Shown: one piece after another, positions 1 through 9,492 of the stretch
Numbering within the stretch: position 1 is the stretch's first letter
How the letters are laid out: the number at the start of each line of letters is the position of its first letter
Assembly (NCBI GenBank): GCA_027488395.1
Contig: JAIYBT010000011.1
Span: 1 to 51,935, forward strand
Length of the DNA: 51,935 bases
DNA from: Methylophilaceae bacterium
GTDB taxonomy: Bacteria; Pseudomonadota; Gammaproteobacteria; Burkholderiales; Methylophilaceae
Direction of reading: 5' to 3'
Translations under genes and position numbers: made by a program
Notes under the pieces: generated by a model
The model's database searches: none
What the model saw: only the letters and a program-made list of their open reading frames with translations
Told to the model about the DNA's origin: nothing

Positions 1-1524
1 CCATACTTTTTTTTTTTTTTTTTTTTCGTAAGCACCGAAACCACCCATTACGCCGTCTGGACCTGCAAACATGGTCAATGTAGCACCTACCCATGGTTGA
101 CCTGCAACGTATTTAGACTCAACTGGCTCGTATGTCATACATACGTGGTTCAATGGTGTGTATACCAAACCAGTTTTTGGTGAGTATGCCGCTGGCTGTT
201 GGTCTTTAGTCCCTAAAGCCGCAGGGCAAATACCTTTAGCGTTGTAGTCTTGGTGGGTAGAGGCAGACGCTAATTTGTCTGGCACCCCAGTTTTTAAATC
301 AATATTGGTCGCCCAGTTTACAAATGGGTGTGCTTTTTCAGCAGCGACCAGCACACCGTTACCTGCTTGCCAGGTATACAAGAAACCGTTACGGTCATGG
401 TGCCATGCGTAGGTTTTGCCGCCTTTGTCGAACAAGATGACTTCGTTTACACCGTCATAATCCCACTCATCGTGTGGCGTCATTTGCATGGCCCAACGAG
501 CAACACCGCTGTCAAGATCACGTGCTGTCACGGTCATAGACCATTTGTTGTCGCCTGGACGTACATCTGGGTTCCATACGGATGGGTTACCTGCACCGTA
601 GTACACCAAGTTTGTTTTAGCATCATATGGCCACCAGCCCCATACAGAGCCACCACCATGTTGCCAGCCGTCTTTCACAGCTTGTGGTTTCAACCAGGTA
701 CGTGTACCTAATTCTTTTTCGCCAATTTTCATTTGGTCAATATTGAGGCGCTTAAATGAACCACCCTCTTTATTGCCACCATTGACATCTGAGTAAACTG
801 ACAATGCGTTGTAGGCAGGGACTTCTTTGTTGGTGTTGGCGTCATGTAATGTTTCGCTGTCTGGACCTGTTGAGTAAGCTTTCCAAGCCAATGAACCGTC
901 TTTGATAAAGTACGCAGCAATAAAGCAACGCACACCAAACTCAGCGCCTGAACAACCTGTTAAGACTTTGTCTTTGATTACGTGAGGCGCGTTAGTGTTT
1001 GTTGCACCCACTTTAGGATCAGTGTTCTTAACATCCCACACTTTTGCACCGGTTTTGGCATCTAAAGCAACCAACATACCGTCGTTTTGTTGCAAGTAAA
1101 TTTTGCCGTCGCCGTAGCCTAAGCCACGTGAAACGTTATCGCAACACAATACTGCTTGTACGGATGGATCTTGTTTTGGGAAATAGGACCAAACGATTTT
1201 TTGGTTATCATCCAAATTTAACGCGTATACGTTGTTTGGGAATGCTGTGTGGACGTACATCATGTTGCCCACAACCACTGGTGAACCTTCGTGACCACGG
1301 TTAACACCGGTTGCGAATGTCCAGGCAGCTTTTAAGTTCTTTACGTTGCCTTTGTTGATTTGTGCCAAGCTGCTGTAGGCTTGATTGGTATGGTTACCGC
1401 GTGGGTGTGCCCAGTTGTTTGGGTTTGCAATGGCCGCTTCTTGATCTGCTGCAGCGAATGCAAACATTGGCAATGCAAGCGCAACACTCGCAGCTACACC
1501 AAATGCATGGTTTAGTTTTGACAT
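1..1524 (-). CDS. xoxF: Lanthanide-dependent methanol dehydrogenase XoxF, C-terminus missing at the window edge
   Basis: Periplasmic PQQ-dependent alcohol dehydrogenase that oxidises methanol to formaldehyde or formate and passes electrons to cytochrome c. The 508 visible codons start with a signal peptide (cleavage near residue 24, after FAFA). Seen: the adjacent-cysteine motif VLCCDNVSRG (about 127-128), a Glu in GCSGAEFGVR (about 195), an Asn in GAGNPSVW (about 313), and DEWDYDGVNE (about 352-361). In the last motif the catalytic Asp is followed two residues later by a second Asp. That Asp-X-Asp marks the lanthanide-binding XoxF type; MxaF has Ala there. The start at 1524 has GGAGA 6 bases upstream. 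About 90-100 C-terminal residues are absent. A 20-base homopolymer near the edge (positions 7-26) encodes a run of six lysines and looks like a sequence artefact. The XoxF4 clade is likely for this family but was not tested. Confidence 0.95.
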   Translation of the reverse strand, partial: MSKLNHAFGVAASVALALPMFAFAAADQEAAIANPNNWAHPRGNHTNQAYSSLAQINKGNVKNLKAAWTFATGVNRGHEGSPVVVGNMMYVHTAFPNNVYALNLDDNQKIVWSYFPKQDPSVQAVLCCDNVSRGLGYGDGKIYLQQNDGMLVALDAKTGAKVWDVKNTDPKVGATNTNAPHVIKDKVLTGCSGAEFGVRCFIAAYFIKDGSLAWKAYSTGPDSETLHDANTNKEVPAYNALSVYSDVNGGNKEGGSFKRLNIDQMKIGEKELGTRTWLKPQAVKDGWQHGGGSVWGWWPYDAKTNLVYYGAGNPSVWNPDVRPGDNKWSMTVTARDLDSGVARWAMQMTPHDEWDYDGVNEVILFDKGGKTYAWHHDRNGFLYTWQAGNGVLVAAEKAHPFVNWATNIDLKTGVPDKLASASTHQDYNAKGICPAALGTKDQQPAAYSPKTGLVYTPLNHVCMTYEPVESKYVAGQPWVGATLTMFAGPDGVMGGFGAYEKKKKKKVW

Positions 1525-1860
1525 AGAATATCTCCAAAGATAATACACAATTTGAATGCCTAATCATGAATCAGACAAGCACGTTGCTTAGATTATCTCT
1601 AGTACTAGGAGCCCAGAGCAGGATATATAGGTTTCAACATCCTTATTAAGCAGGTGTAACTGTAATATAAATATGTGGATCACTATCCATCCAGTTTTTA
1701 TTATTAGCCCTGGTCCAGTTGCAGTTTTTTTCGATGAATTACGTTGAAATTACTGTTTTTGTATTATGCTTTCCAAGTGAAGGCCATTGCCTAGTATGGA
1801 CTTCAAGTTTGCACGGGAATTATTACTCGTGATTCTTGATAACTTGACTAGGATTTCACC
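1525..1860. promoter_or_regulatory. Divergent intergenic region between xoxF and the MocR-like regulator
   Basis: This 336-bp AT-rich region must hold the promoters of both divergent genes. A near-palindrome, CTCTAGTACTAGGAG at 1598-1612, lies about 75-90 bases upstream of the xoxF start. Its reverse complement contains TCCTAGTA, which also occurs about 50 bases upstream of the second xoxF (51771-51778). A smaller symmetric element, GGATCACTATCC, lies at 1677-1688. No convincing sigma70 -35/-10 pair was recognised. A role as operator for the divergent regulator is inference. Confidence 0.4.
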
Positions 1861-3000
1861 ATGCGCAGGCCATGGCACTTTTCGTTTGAGGTGGATAAAA
1901 CAAGTTCCAACTCTATTCACAACCAACTCATTCAACACTTTAGACACATGATCGAGCATGGTCATTGGCAAGGCGGCACCCCGCTGCCCAGTACCCGTGA
2001 AATTGCTGATCGCCTCAACATCAATCGAAAAACAGTCACGCGTGCTTACGAGGAGTTGTCCGCTCTAGGCTACCTTTATACTGCGCCCAAAAAAGGAACA
2101 TTTGTTGCGCAAAAATTGGGGTTAAATTCAACAAATATTACTACCATTCATCACAACCCACCCAGCAATACCAAGCCGACTGAACCTTGTTTTGATGATA
2201 TCTATCAACTTATTCAAAAAACAACGTTACAGCACATCAGACGTGTAGCGTTATATATGCATAAATTAAAGGCCAGTGATTTTGATTTGGCAGGATTGCA
2301 CAGCTTAAAACATATGCTGGCAAATATATTGATACATGATCATGGTTTATTGGTGCGCGCACATCATCTCATATGTTCAAGCCGCAATAGTATTGAAATG
2401 GGCGTGGTAAAGCTGCTACAGCTTCGGCATGGTCATTTACTGGTTGATCAAACATTACCAGCTACAACAAAAATGGCGCTGGAACTGGCTGGCGTACCTC
2501 TATTGGTAATCCCCCACATTCCTCCCAATCAGCCCATAATCATGATTGAACAAATAGAAAAATTTTGCATTAACTACCCGGTGTCGGCCATATGGTGTAA
2601 TACCCACATCCTGTTTGAACCTGCTTGTTGCGCACATGCACATCGTTTACTGAGCAATACACTGGCAGATTATCAATTGTTACTGATCGACGATCAACGG
2701 GGGGTGACTCATACTGGGCCACAAGCGCCTCTCAGCGCCCACTATACACATTTGAGTGTTTATCTTGGGAGCTTGTATGCAGATTGGTGTGAGACCTTCA
2801 ATCTCTATTATGTTGCTGCACAACCAGCGCAGATACAAACATTGATGGGATCACTAGATGCCAGCCACCAACACAGTCTCCTGTTAAACATGTTGGCGCA
2901 AACCGAGCTGATAAAACGTGGCGATTACAAAAAAATGCTTGCAGCGATCCTCAAGCAAGACATGGCTAAACCCCTCATTCGATCGCTAAAAACTGGTTAA
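1861..3000 (+). CDS. GntR/MocR-type transcriptional regulator with a degenerate aminotransferase domain
   Basis: The N-terminal winged helix-turn-helix of the GntR family (about residues 8-75) is clear: a Q-L-x-x-x-F-R-H start, LPSTREIADRLNINRKTVTR, then an EELSALGYLYTAPKKGTFVA wing. The remaining 300 residues follow the MocR/PdxR layout of a fold-type I aminotransferase-like effector domain. Examples are SSRNSIEMGVVKLL (the 'SxQqAL' region), LLLIDDQRG (the 'EDDYD' strand) and VYLGSLYADW (the 'YiGTFSKtL' loop). In that last loop the lysine that should bind PLP is absent (GSLYA against GTFSK). At 379 aa it is shorter than typical MocR proteins (about 450-500). It is divergent from xoxF and may control it, by inference. 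AGGA lies about 9 bases before the ATG. Confidence 0.8.
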   Translation: MRRPWHFSFEVDKTSSNSIHNQLIQHFRHMIEHGHWQGGTPLPSTREIADRLNINRKTVTRAYEELSALGYLYTAPKKGTFVAQKLGLNSTNITTIHHNPPSNTKPTEPCFDDIYQLIQKTTLQHIRRVALYMHKLKASDFDLAGLHSLKHMLANILIHDHGLLVRAHHLICSSRNSIEMGVVKLLQLRHGHLLVDQTLPATTKMALELAGVPLLVIPHIPPNQPIIMIEQIEKFCINYPVSAIWCNTHILFEPACCAHAHRLLSNTLADYQLLLIDDQRGVTHTGPQAPLSAHYTHLSVYLGSLYADWCETFNLYYVAAQPAQIQTLMGSLDASHQHSLLLNMLAQTELIKRGDYKKMLAAILKQDMAKPLIRSLKTG

Positions 3001-3143
3001 TAAGCTTCAATTTGCAACCATATTGGTTTAAAAAAACCAGCGTCAATAAAATAATGCAAACTATTTAAATTAGTTTATTTGTTTAATAACAACAACTTAC
3101 CCTATATTTTTTTAGCTGGCATGCTAAATGCTCTATGTATAAC

Positions 3144-3265
3144 AGGGAGTGAGCTATCACTAGGACCGTAAGTGACTACATGGTGACTCACGGGGTAGAC
3201 GCTCCCTAACCTGCATATTGATCTCATGCAAATTAAAAAGGCACCGCGGATGCGGTGCCTTTTTT
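3144..3265 (+). ncRNA. Candidate small structured RNA ending in an intrinsic terminator
   Basis: A short unit without an ORF lies between the regulator and the convergent PepSY gene. AGGGAG (3144-3149) can pair with CTCCCT (3202-3207), and TGAG (3150-3153) with CTCA (3187-3190). Inside, TCACT (3157-3161) pairs with AGTGA (3171-3175). This nested stem set is followed by a strong terminator at 3240-3265. A weak -10-like TATGTA at 3134-3139 would place a start near 3145. I do not recognise it as a known Rfam family. The 3' end is firm, while the 5' end and the fold are inferred by eye. Confidence 0.4.
3235..3265. terminator. Bidirectional intrinsic terminator
   Basis: GGCACCGC (3240-3247), loop GGAT, GCGGTGCC (3252-3259), followed by six T on the plus strand and preceded by AAAAA, which gives a T run on the minus strand. 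It serves the candidate RNA on plus and the PepSY gene on minus. Confidence 0.9.
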
Positions 3266-3305
3266 CAATCAGTCAATAACGATACCTATAGGTTTATTTA
3301 CAAGT

Positions 3306-3833
3306 TTATTCTTGGCCAATTTGATAAATTTCATAACTCGTTTCAACAATTTTGCCAGTTGCAGCATCTACTTCAACTTTCACTTCTTCGTTGTCGGCTT
3401 CTAAAATATCAAATTCGTATGAGGCTTTACCATCTGGCTCAATTTCGTATTCAACTTCGACGACGGTGCCTGGATGCTTGGCAAGCGCAGTCGCTTTTGC
3501 ATCAGCTTCTGTGACTTTAGCAATGGCTTTAAAGCGTGTGTCTGTAGCGGCCACTTCTTCTTCAACTTCGGTGATTTTACCGGTTTTAGCATTGCACTCT
3601 ATGTCATAAGATTTACCATCTGCGGCTTGCACATCAAACTCGTAAACCAAGGTTTTACTTTCAGATTTAGCTTCTACTTTAACTAATTTTCCGTCTTGCT
3701 TAGCAAGCGCCGCTTTAACGCATTTACCTAAACTATCATATGACTTAGGGTTGATGGTTTCATGGCCTGCAAACACAGCACTCGAAAAAACACTGCTAAC
3801 AACGGCTGCAAATACTACTGAACGAACGTCCAT
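3306..3833 (-). CDS. Secreted protein with two PepSY domains
   Basis: A 175-residue protein with a cleavable signal peptide (MDVRSVVFAAVVSSVFSSAVFA, cleavage before GHET, shown here only as the start of the mature form). Two tandem PepSY-like repeats follow, each with a helix ending in K-x-x-G-x-x-V-E and two strands ending in A-K/A-T-G-K-I. They cover about residues 30-90 and 100-170. PepSY proteins are periplasmic and often act as inhibitors or binding modules; the partner here is unknown. The start at 3833 is chosen because AAGGAG lies 7 bases upstream and the signal peptide begins there, although the frame stays open further upstream. The mature protein is very acidic. Confidence 0.8.
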   Translation of the reverse strand: MDVRSVVFAAVVSSVFSSAVFAGHETINPKSYDSLGKCVKAALAKQDGKLVKVEAKSESKTLVYEFDVQAADGKSYDIECNAKTGKITEVEEEVAATDTRFKAIAKVTEADAKATALAKHPGTVVEVEYEIEPDGKASYEFDILEADNEEVKVEVDAATGKIVETSYEIYQIGQE

Positions 3834-3996
3834 ATTGATCTCCTTAAAATTAAAAATTGCAAAACCGAACATTCTCAAATAACAGCTAGGGACCATATTT
3901 GAGCAGGCTTTACAACCAGTAGAGCATAACAAAATCAGATTAAGTTGTTGAATTTATTACATATGATTAACAACTTGGCTCAAAACAACCATCTGG

Positions 3997-4818
3997 CTAC
4001 ACAGCCACGGGTGCTTTGATCGCTGGATGTGGATCATAATCATGCAGCGAAAAATCTTCGTATTGAAAAGCAAAGATATCTTTCACTGCAGGATTTAAAT
4101 GCATACGAGGCAACGGACGTGGTTCCCGCGATAATTGTTCATGCACTTGCGTTAAATGATTGTTGTAAATGTGTGCATCACCCAATGTATGGACAAAGTC
4201 ACCTAATTGCAGATCACATACTTGTGCAATCATCATCGTAAGCAATGCATAAGAGGCAATATTAAACGGCACGCCCAGAAAAATATCTGCGCTGCGCTGA
4301 TAGAGCTGACAGCTTAGTTTAGCCCTTTGATCTGCATCTTGCGCTGATGCAGGTGCCACATAAAACTGAAAAAACGCATGGCAAGGCGGTAATTTCATCT
4401 GCGCTACATCCGCCACATTCCAGGCTGAAACGATGATACGACGGGAATCAGGCGTGGATTTAATTTGTTGGATCACCTGCGCGATTTGATCAATGTGCGT
4501 GCCATCTGGCTTTGGCCAATTACGCCATTGATAGCCATACACCGGCCCTAAATTTCCTTCCGCATCCGCCCACTCATCCCAAATACGCACACCGTTTTGT
4601 TTGAGATATGCGATATTGGTGCTGCCTTGCAAAAACCAAAGCAACTCATGAATAATCGACTTTAAATGGACTTTTTTGGTTGTTAATAACGGAAAGCCTT
4701 CCGCCAAATCAAACCGCATTTGATAGCCAAATACTGACAACGTACCCGTGCCCGTGCGATCTGTTTTTGAGTGTCCATGATTGAGCACATGATTAAGAAG
4801 TGCGTGGTATTGCTGCAT
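3997..4818 (-). CDS. thyA: Thymidylate synthase
   Basis: Makes dTMP from dUMP using methylenetetrahydrofolate, in the cytoplasm. At 273 aa it is close to the usual 264. Conserved stretches include the N-terminal [39 protein letters not shown], the nucleophile loop [12 protein letters not shown] (Cys near 156), the dUMP-binding [19 protein letters not shown] and [10 protein letters not shown], and the C-terminal IKAPVAV. An insertion of about 10 residues (around SAQDADQR) follows the active-site loop. Methylotrophs have a high C1-folate flux, but nothing here shows special regulation. It is followed upstream by thrC on the same strand with a 14-bp gap, so the two may be cotranscribed. Confidence 0.97.
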   Translation of the reverse strand: MQQYHALLNHVLNHGHSKTDRTGTGTLSVFGYQMRFDLAEGFPLLTTKKVHLKSIIHELLWFLQGSTNIAYLKQNGVRIWDEWADAEGNLGPVYGYQWRNWPKPDGTHIDQIAQVIQQIKSTPDSRRIIVSAWNVADVAQMKLPPCHAFFQFYVAPASAQDADQRAKLSCQLYQRSADIFLGVPFNIASYALLTMMIAQVCDLQLGDFVHTLGDAHIYNNHLTQVHEQLSREPRPLPRMHLNPAVKDIFAFQYEDFSLHDYDPHPAIKAPVAV

Positions 4819-4832
4819 GTCTTGCTCCCGCC

Positions 4833-6257
4833 TTAAGTATTTGCCTCGATAAACGCTTTAATGGCATCGACACTGACATCCATCACTGCAAACTTTTGTG
4901 GTAGCGCTTCAATGCCGTTTAAAGACGTAGGTCTGGGTGGAATTTCACCTAACGCTTCGACCATGGCATCTTCAAATTTTGCAGGCAACGCCGTTTCAAG
5001 CACCACCATCGGCGTAGCAATGTCTCGTACTTCAAGTGCTACTTTTAGTCCATCCGCCGTATGGGTATCAATCACCACACCATACTTTTCTTTTGTTTGG
5101 CGTATCGTTTGCATGCGACTCGCATGGTTGCTACTGCCAGATACAAAGCCAAATTCAGCGCCAATGGTTGGCAGCAAGCTGCTCAAATCAAATGATCCGC
5201 CTTGATCAACACGTTGCCATAACGCACTTACTTTTGCGCCATCTTGGCCCATCACATCAAAAACAAAACGCTCAAAATTGGAGGCCTTGCTGATATCCAT
5301 CGAAGGACTAGACGTATGATAGGTATTGGCGGCGCCACGTGGACGGTATTGTCCGGTTTTAAAAAACTCGTCTAGCACATCATTTTCATTCGTCGCTACA
5401 ACGAGTTTATCAATCGGCAGACCCATCATGCGTGCAATATGGCCGGCACACACATTGCCAAAATTACCACTTGGCACACTAAAACTGACTTTTTGCTGGT
5501 TGTGTTGAGTGACGGCAAAGTAACCTTTAAAATAATAGACGACTTGGGCGACAATACGTCCCCAGTTTATGCTGTTTACTGCGCCAATTTTATATTTTGC
5601 TTTAAAGGCATGGTCGTTTGACACGGCTTTCACCATATCCTGCGCGTCATCAAACACACCTTTCACTGCAATGTTAAAAATGTTGTCATCTTGCAAACTA
5701 AACATTTGCGCGGTTTGAAAACGGCTCATTTTTTGGTGTGGCGATAGCATAAATACACGCACCCCTTTTTTACCCCGCATCGCGTATTCCGCAGCACTGC
5801 CAGTATCGCCCGAAGTCGCCCCTAGGATATTTGTCGTTTCGCCCGTTTTGTTAAGTACGTATTCAAATAAATGACCGAGCAACTGCATGGCCATGTCTTT
5901 AAACGCCAAGGTTGGGCCATTGGAAAGGCTGAGCAGGTATAAATTATCCTCAAGTTTAAGTGTTGGGGTAATGTCTTCTGCATGCTGCCCAGCGCGGGTA
6001 AAGCCATACACTTGCGCGGTATAAGTATTGTCGATGATGGTTTTTAAATCAGCTGCGGGAATGTCATCAATCAGTCGCGATAAAATCGCAAATGCCAAAT
6101 CGCGGTAATCCATGTCACGCATGGCGGTTAAGTCATCATCCGAAAATTGCGGATAGTGCTCAGGCAAATACAGGCCACCATCGGGCGCCAAACCACCCAA
6201 CAAAATTTCACTGAATGACAACGCGGGCGATCGCCCTCGGGTGCTGATGTACTTCAT
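4833..6257 (-). CDS. thrC: Threonine synthase
   Basis: PLP enzyme converting O-phosphohomoserine to threonine. The 474-aa protein has the class-1 threonine synthase N-terminus ([22 protein letters not shown]), the PLP-lysine motif [13 protein letters not shown] (Lys near 115), the phosphate-binding [11 protein letters not shown], and [13 protein letters not shown]. It lies 3 bp after hom on the same strand, so it forms the end of an alaA-hom-thrC transcription unit that turns aspartate semialdehyde into threonine. Confidence 0.96.
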   Translation of the reverse strand: MKYISTRGRSPALSFSEILLGGLAPDGGLYLPEHYPQFSDDDLTAMRDMDYRDLAFAILSRLIDDIPAADLKTIIDNTYTAQVYGFTRAGQHAEDITPTLKLEDNLYLLSLSNGPTLAFKDMAMQLLGHLFEYVLNKTGETTNILGATSGDTGSAAEYAMRGKKGVRVFMLSPHQKMSRFQTAQMFSLQDDNIFNIAVKGVFDDAQDMVKAVSNDHAFKAKYKIGAVNSINWGRIVAQVVYYFKGYFAVTQHNQQKVSFSVPSGNFGNVCAGHIARMMGLPIDKLVVATNENDVLDEFFKTGQYRPRGAANTYHTSSPSMDISKASNFERFVFDVMGQDGAKVSALWQRVDQGGSFDLSSLLPTIGAEFGFVSGSSNHASRMQTIRQTKEKYGVVIDTHTADGLKVALEVRDIATPMVVLETALPAKFEDAMVEALGEIPPRPTSLNGIEALPQKFAVMDVSVDAIKAFIEANT

Positions 6258-6260
6258 TGA

Positions 6261-7574
6261 CTATCTTCCTAATTCTTCCATGCGGATTTTGGTCACTTGA
6301 CCATCAATCGCGGCCAATCCTTCAATCGCTTTAATCGCAATGTCCATGGTTTTTTCAAGCGTGACATGGGTCAAAATCACAATATCCGCTTCGGCTTCGC
6401 CTTCTTGTGGTTCTTTTTGCATCATGGCATCAATCGAAATCTCGCCATCGCTTAAGATTTTGGTCACTTCCGCCAACACCCCAGGTTTATCAAGGACGCG
6501 CATACGTAAATAGTAAGCTGTACTGATTTCGCTGATAGGCAACATAGGCAAAGGTTGTTGCTGATCTAAAGGCATACCAAGATAAGGGACGCGTTGCTCA
6601 AACGGTGTTGCCTGTGCACGGGCGATATCGATTAAATCAGCCACCACAGAACTGGCGGTGGGCTCGGCCCCAGCCCCTGCACCGTAATACAAGGTTGGGC
6701 CAACCGCATCGCCTTTTACCAACACGGCATTCATTGCGCCATTCACATTGGCAATCAATCGTTTTTCTGGGATCAGGGTTGGATGGACCCGCAATTCCAC
6801 CCCTGCTGCCGATTGTTTTGTGATGCCGAGTAACTTGACGCGATACCCTAATTCTTCTGCATATTGAATATCTTTGGTGGTCAGTTGAGTAATGCCTTCT
6901 GTGTAGGCTTGATCAAATTGCAAAGGGATACCAAACGCAATACTCGCCATGATGGTCAGCTTGTGCGCGGCATCAATGCCCTCTACATCAAAGGTAGGAT
7001 CTGCTTCCGCATACCCTAAACGTTGGGCTTCGGACAATACCTCTGTAAACGCCAAGCCTTTATCTCGCATTTCACTCAAAATAAAATTGGTGGTCCCGTT
7101 AATAATGCCAGCCACCCATTCAATTTTGTTGGCAGACAATCCCTCGCGTAAGGCTTTGATAATCGGAATACCACCCGCGACCGCAGCCTCGTATGCAACG
7201 ATCACGCCCTTATTTGCCGCGGCTTGAAAGATTTCATTGCCATGCACGGCAAGCAAGGCTTTATTGGCGGTGACCACATGTTTGCCATTGGCAATGGCAG
7301 TTAAAACCAGTTCTTTAGCCACAGTGTAGCCACCAATTAATTCGACCACCACATCAATGTCAGGATGATTGACCACTGCAAACGCATCATCGGTCACGGT
7401 AACTTGCCCGCCTGTAACTTCTTTGGCTAAGGCGAGGTTGCGGTCAGCCACAAGGGTAATGTGGATATGGGTGCCTAAACGGCGGCTGATGTCAGCTTGG
7501 TTGCGTTGCAAAACGGTGAATGTACCGCCTCCAACCGTGCCGATACCCAACAACCCGACTCTTAATTCTTTCAT
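6261..7574 (-). CDS. hom: Homoserine dehydrogenase
   Basis: Reduces aspartate semialdehyde to homoserine with NAD(P)H. Seen: the N-terminal Rossmann motif VGLLGIGTVGGGTF, NKALLA, the catalytic-region GIINGTTNFILSEM, EADPTFDVEGIDAAHK, and a C-terminal ACT domain (RVLDKPGVLAEVTKIL, about residues 360-435) that usually gives threonine feedback inhibition. The start at 7574 gives 437 aa, the usual length for monofunctional beta-proteobacterial enzymes. A longer frame opens 13 codons earlier but adds non-conserved sequence. Confidence 0.95.
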   Translation of the reverse strand: MKELRVGLLGIGTVGGGTFTVLQRNQADISRRLGTHIHITLVADRNLALAKEVTGGQVTVTDDAFAVVNHPDIDVVVELIGGYTVAKELVLTAIANGKHVVTANKALLAVHGNEIFQAAANKGVIVAYEAAVAGGIPIIKALREGLSANKIEWVAGIINGTTNFILSEMRDKGLAFTEVLSEAQRLGYAEADPTFDVEGIDAAHKLTIMASIAFGIPLQFDQAYTEGITQLTTKDIQYAEELGYRVKLLGITKQSAAGVELRVHPTLIPEKRLIANVNGAMNAVLVKGDAVGPTLYYGAGAGAEPTASSVVADLIDIARAQATPFEQRVPYLGMPLDQQQPLPMLPISEISTAYYLRMRVLDKPGVLAEVTKILSDGEISIDAMMQKEPQEGEAEADIVILTHVTLEKTMDIAIKAIEGLAAIDGQVTKIRMEELGR

Positions 7575-7618
7575 AACGGACTCTTTATGTGATGCACACC
7601 CTAGTTGAGGCAATGCGA

Positions 7619-8845
7619 TTATTTTGAATGTTTTTTACGATATGACTCAAGATAGCGACCAATGCGGGTCATCGCTTCGGTTAAGTCATCAATATTGGGC
7701 AAAAATACCACGCGGAAATGATCAGGGGCTTTCCAATTAAAACCAGAGCCTTGTACCAACAATACTTTTTCTTCTAACAATAAATCTAATATGAATTGTT
7801 GATCATCTTCAATCGGGTAAATGTGCGGATCTAGTTTAGGAAACAAATACATTGCAGCGGCAGGTTTGACACAACTCACCCCTGGCATGGCGGTGAGCAT
7901 GTCATAGGCCAAATCACGCTGTTTACATAACCGCCCGGTGGGGGCAACTAAATCATTGATACTTTGATATCCACCCAACGCAGTTTGAATAGCTAATTGC
8001 CCAGGCACATTGGCACATAAGCGCATCGAGGCAAGCATATTCAGGCCCTCAATGTAATCTTTGGCGGGTTTTTTATCTCCAGACACAATCAACCAGCCCG
8101 AACGATAGCCACAAGCACGGTAATTTTTGGATAAGCCGTTAAAGGTGACAAACAATACGTCATCTGCCAATGAGGCAATTGATGTATGTGTATGGCCGTC
8201 ATACAAGACTTTGTCATAGATTTCATCGGCAAAAATCACCAAGCCATGGTGTCGCGCAATATCAATGATGCCCTGCAAGATTTCCGTTGGATATAGCGCC
8301 CCGGTCGGATTATTGGGGTTAATGATGACGATGCCCTTGGTATTGGCATTGATTTTGTTTTCAATATCATTGAGGTCGGGTAACCAGCCAGACTGCTCAT
8401 CACACACATAATGTCTTGCAGAGCCCCCTGCTAAATTGACTGCAGCTGTCCATAGCGGGTAATCCGGCATCGGCACCAATACTTGATCGCCATTATTGAG
8501 CAAACCTTGCATGGCCATGACAATCAGCTCTGATACCCCATTGCCGATGATGATGTCATCGATGGTTACCCCTGCAATATTTTTTTGCTGGGTATAGTGC
8601 ATGATGGCTTTGCGCGCTGCAAACAACCCTTTGGAATCGGTGTACCCCGAGGCGTGATCCATATTACGAATCACATCTTGCACGATTTCCTCAGGCGCAT
8701 CAAAACCAAATGGCATGGGATTACCAATGTTGAGCTTGATGATGCGTTGACCATCTTCTTCCATTTGCTTGGCGCGTTGGAGCACTGGACCACGAATGTC
8801 GTAACAAACGTTGCTGAGTTTATTGGATTTATTGACTGATTGCAT
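7619..8845 (-). CDS. alaA: Alanine-type aminotransferase (AlaA family)
   Basis: Fold-type I PLP aminotransferase of 408 aa, resembling E. coli AlaA. It starts with a SNKLSNVCYDIRGPVLQRAK-like N-terminus and has LNIGNPMPFGF, SGYTDSKGLFAARKAI, INPNNPTGALY, FADEIYDKVLY, and the PLP-lysine loop TFNGLSKNYRACGYRSGW (Lys near 248). It probably interconverts pyruvate and alanine using glutamate. It is the first gene of the alaA-hom-thrC block, an arrangement known from beta-proteobacteria, and is divergent from the Mth938-like gene. The exact amino acid preference cannot be read from the sequence. Confidence 0.88.
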   Translation of the reverse strand: MQSVNKSNKLSNVCYDIRGPVLQRAKQMEEDGQRIIKLNIGNPMPFGFDAPEEIVQDVIRNMDHASGYTDSKGLFAARKAIMHYTQQKNIAGVTIDDIIIGNGVSELIVMAMQGLLNNGDQVLVPMPDYPLWTAAVNLAGGSARHYVCDEQSGWLPDLNDIENKINANTKGIVIINPNNPTGALYPTEILQGIIDIARHHGLVIFADEIYDKVLYDGHTHTSIASLADDVLFVTFNGLSKNYRACGYRSGWLIVSGDKKPAKDYIEGLNMLASMRLCANVPGQLAIQTALGGYQSINDLVAPTGRLCKQRDLAYDMLTAMPGVSCVKPAAAMYLFPKLDPHIYPIEDDQQFILDLLLEEKVLLVQGSGFNWKAPDHFRVVFLPNIDDLTEAMTRIGRYLESYRKKHSK

Positions 8846-9026
8846 ACACCGTTAACAAACACGACAAGCGTGTGTTAAGCTTTAAATTTAAAGCGTTTAT
8901 TCTACCCGCAAACCCTTGCTTCATCAACGTAAGACAAGGCCGTTACACGCCGTACATCTGATGTTTCACCGAGGAACATCAACGCAAAAACAAGGTCAAT
9001 TTTTTGGGCTATGACTGGTACTGTTT

Positions 9027-9419
9027 ATGAAATTACACTTACACACGCTTGAAAACCAACATCAAATCACGGGCTTTGATCAGCACAGCATTTCGGTCAA
9101 TGAGATACGCTACGAAAGCAATTTAATTGTGAGTGGCGCCCAATTGCACACTGATTGGTTTGATGGTGCTTGGTCCGCATTAGATGCTGAAGCCTTGGCA
9201 CCCATTTTGGCACTTCAGCCAGAGGTGGTGTTACTTGGCAGCGGTGAAAAACATCAATTTATTCACCCCAAACACCTGCAGGCTTTTTTGTCAGCACATA
9301 TTGCGGTGGAATGCATGACGACCGCAGCAGCCTGTCGCACTTACAATATTTTGATGGCAGAAGGCAGAAATGTGGTGGCTGCATTATTGATAGCAAGGTC
9401 GGCCTTTCACGCCGTTTAG
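9027..9419 (+). CDS. Mth938-like domain protein (DUF498)
   Basis: Small cytoplasmic protein of 130 aa with the Mth938/NDUFAF3 pattern: a beta-rich N-terminus, LILGSG-like VVLLGSGEKHQFIHP, then GVECMTTAAACRTYNIL-like VECMTTAAACRTYNILMAEG, and R-N-V-V-A-A-L-L-I at the end. The bacterial function is unknown; the eukaryotic relative NDUFAF3 helps assemble complex I. It is divergent from alaA and convergent with the DUF1439 gene. Confidence 0.85.
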   Translation: MKLHLHTLENQHQITGFDQHSISVNEIRYESNLIVSGAQLHTDWFDGAWSALDAEALAPILALQPEVVLLGSGEKHQFIHPKHLQAFLSAHIAVECMTTAAACRTYNILMAEGRNVVAALLIARSAFHAV

Positions 9420-9492
9420 CCAAACTAAACTGGGTTTCTAACAATCGCGTCTAAGCTGTTTCATACCCTATGGGATTTTAATCAAAGCCAGT

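Noticed and set aside
328..711. 127-residue frame on the plus strand at the left edge
   Set aside because: It lies wholly inside the xoxF coding sequence on the minus strand, which has far stronger support.
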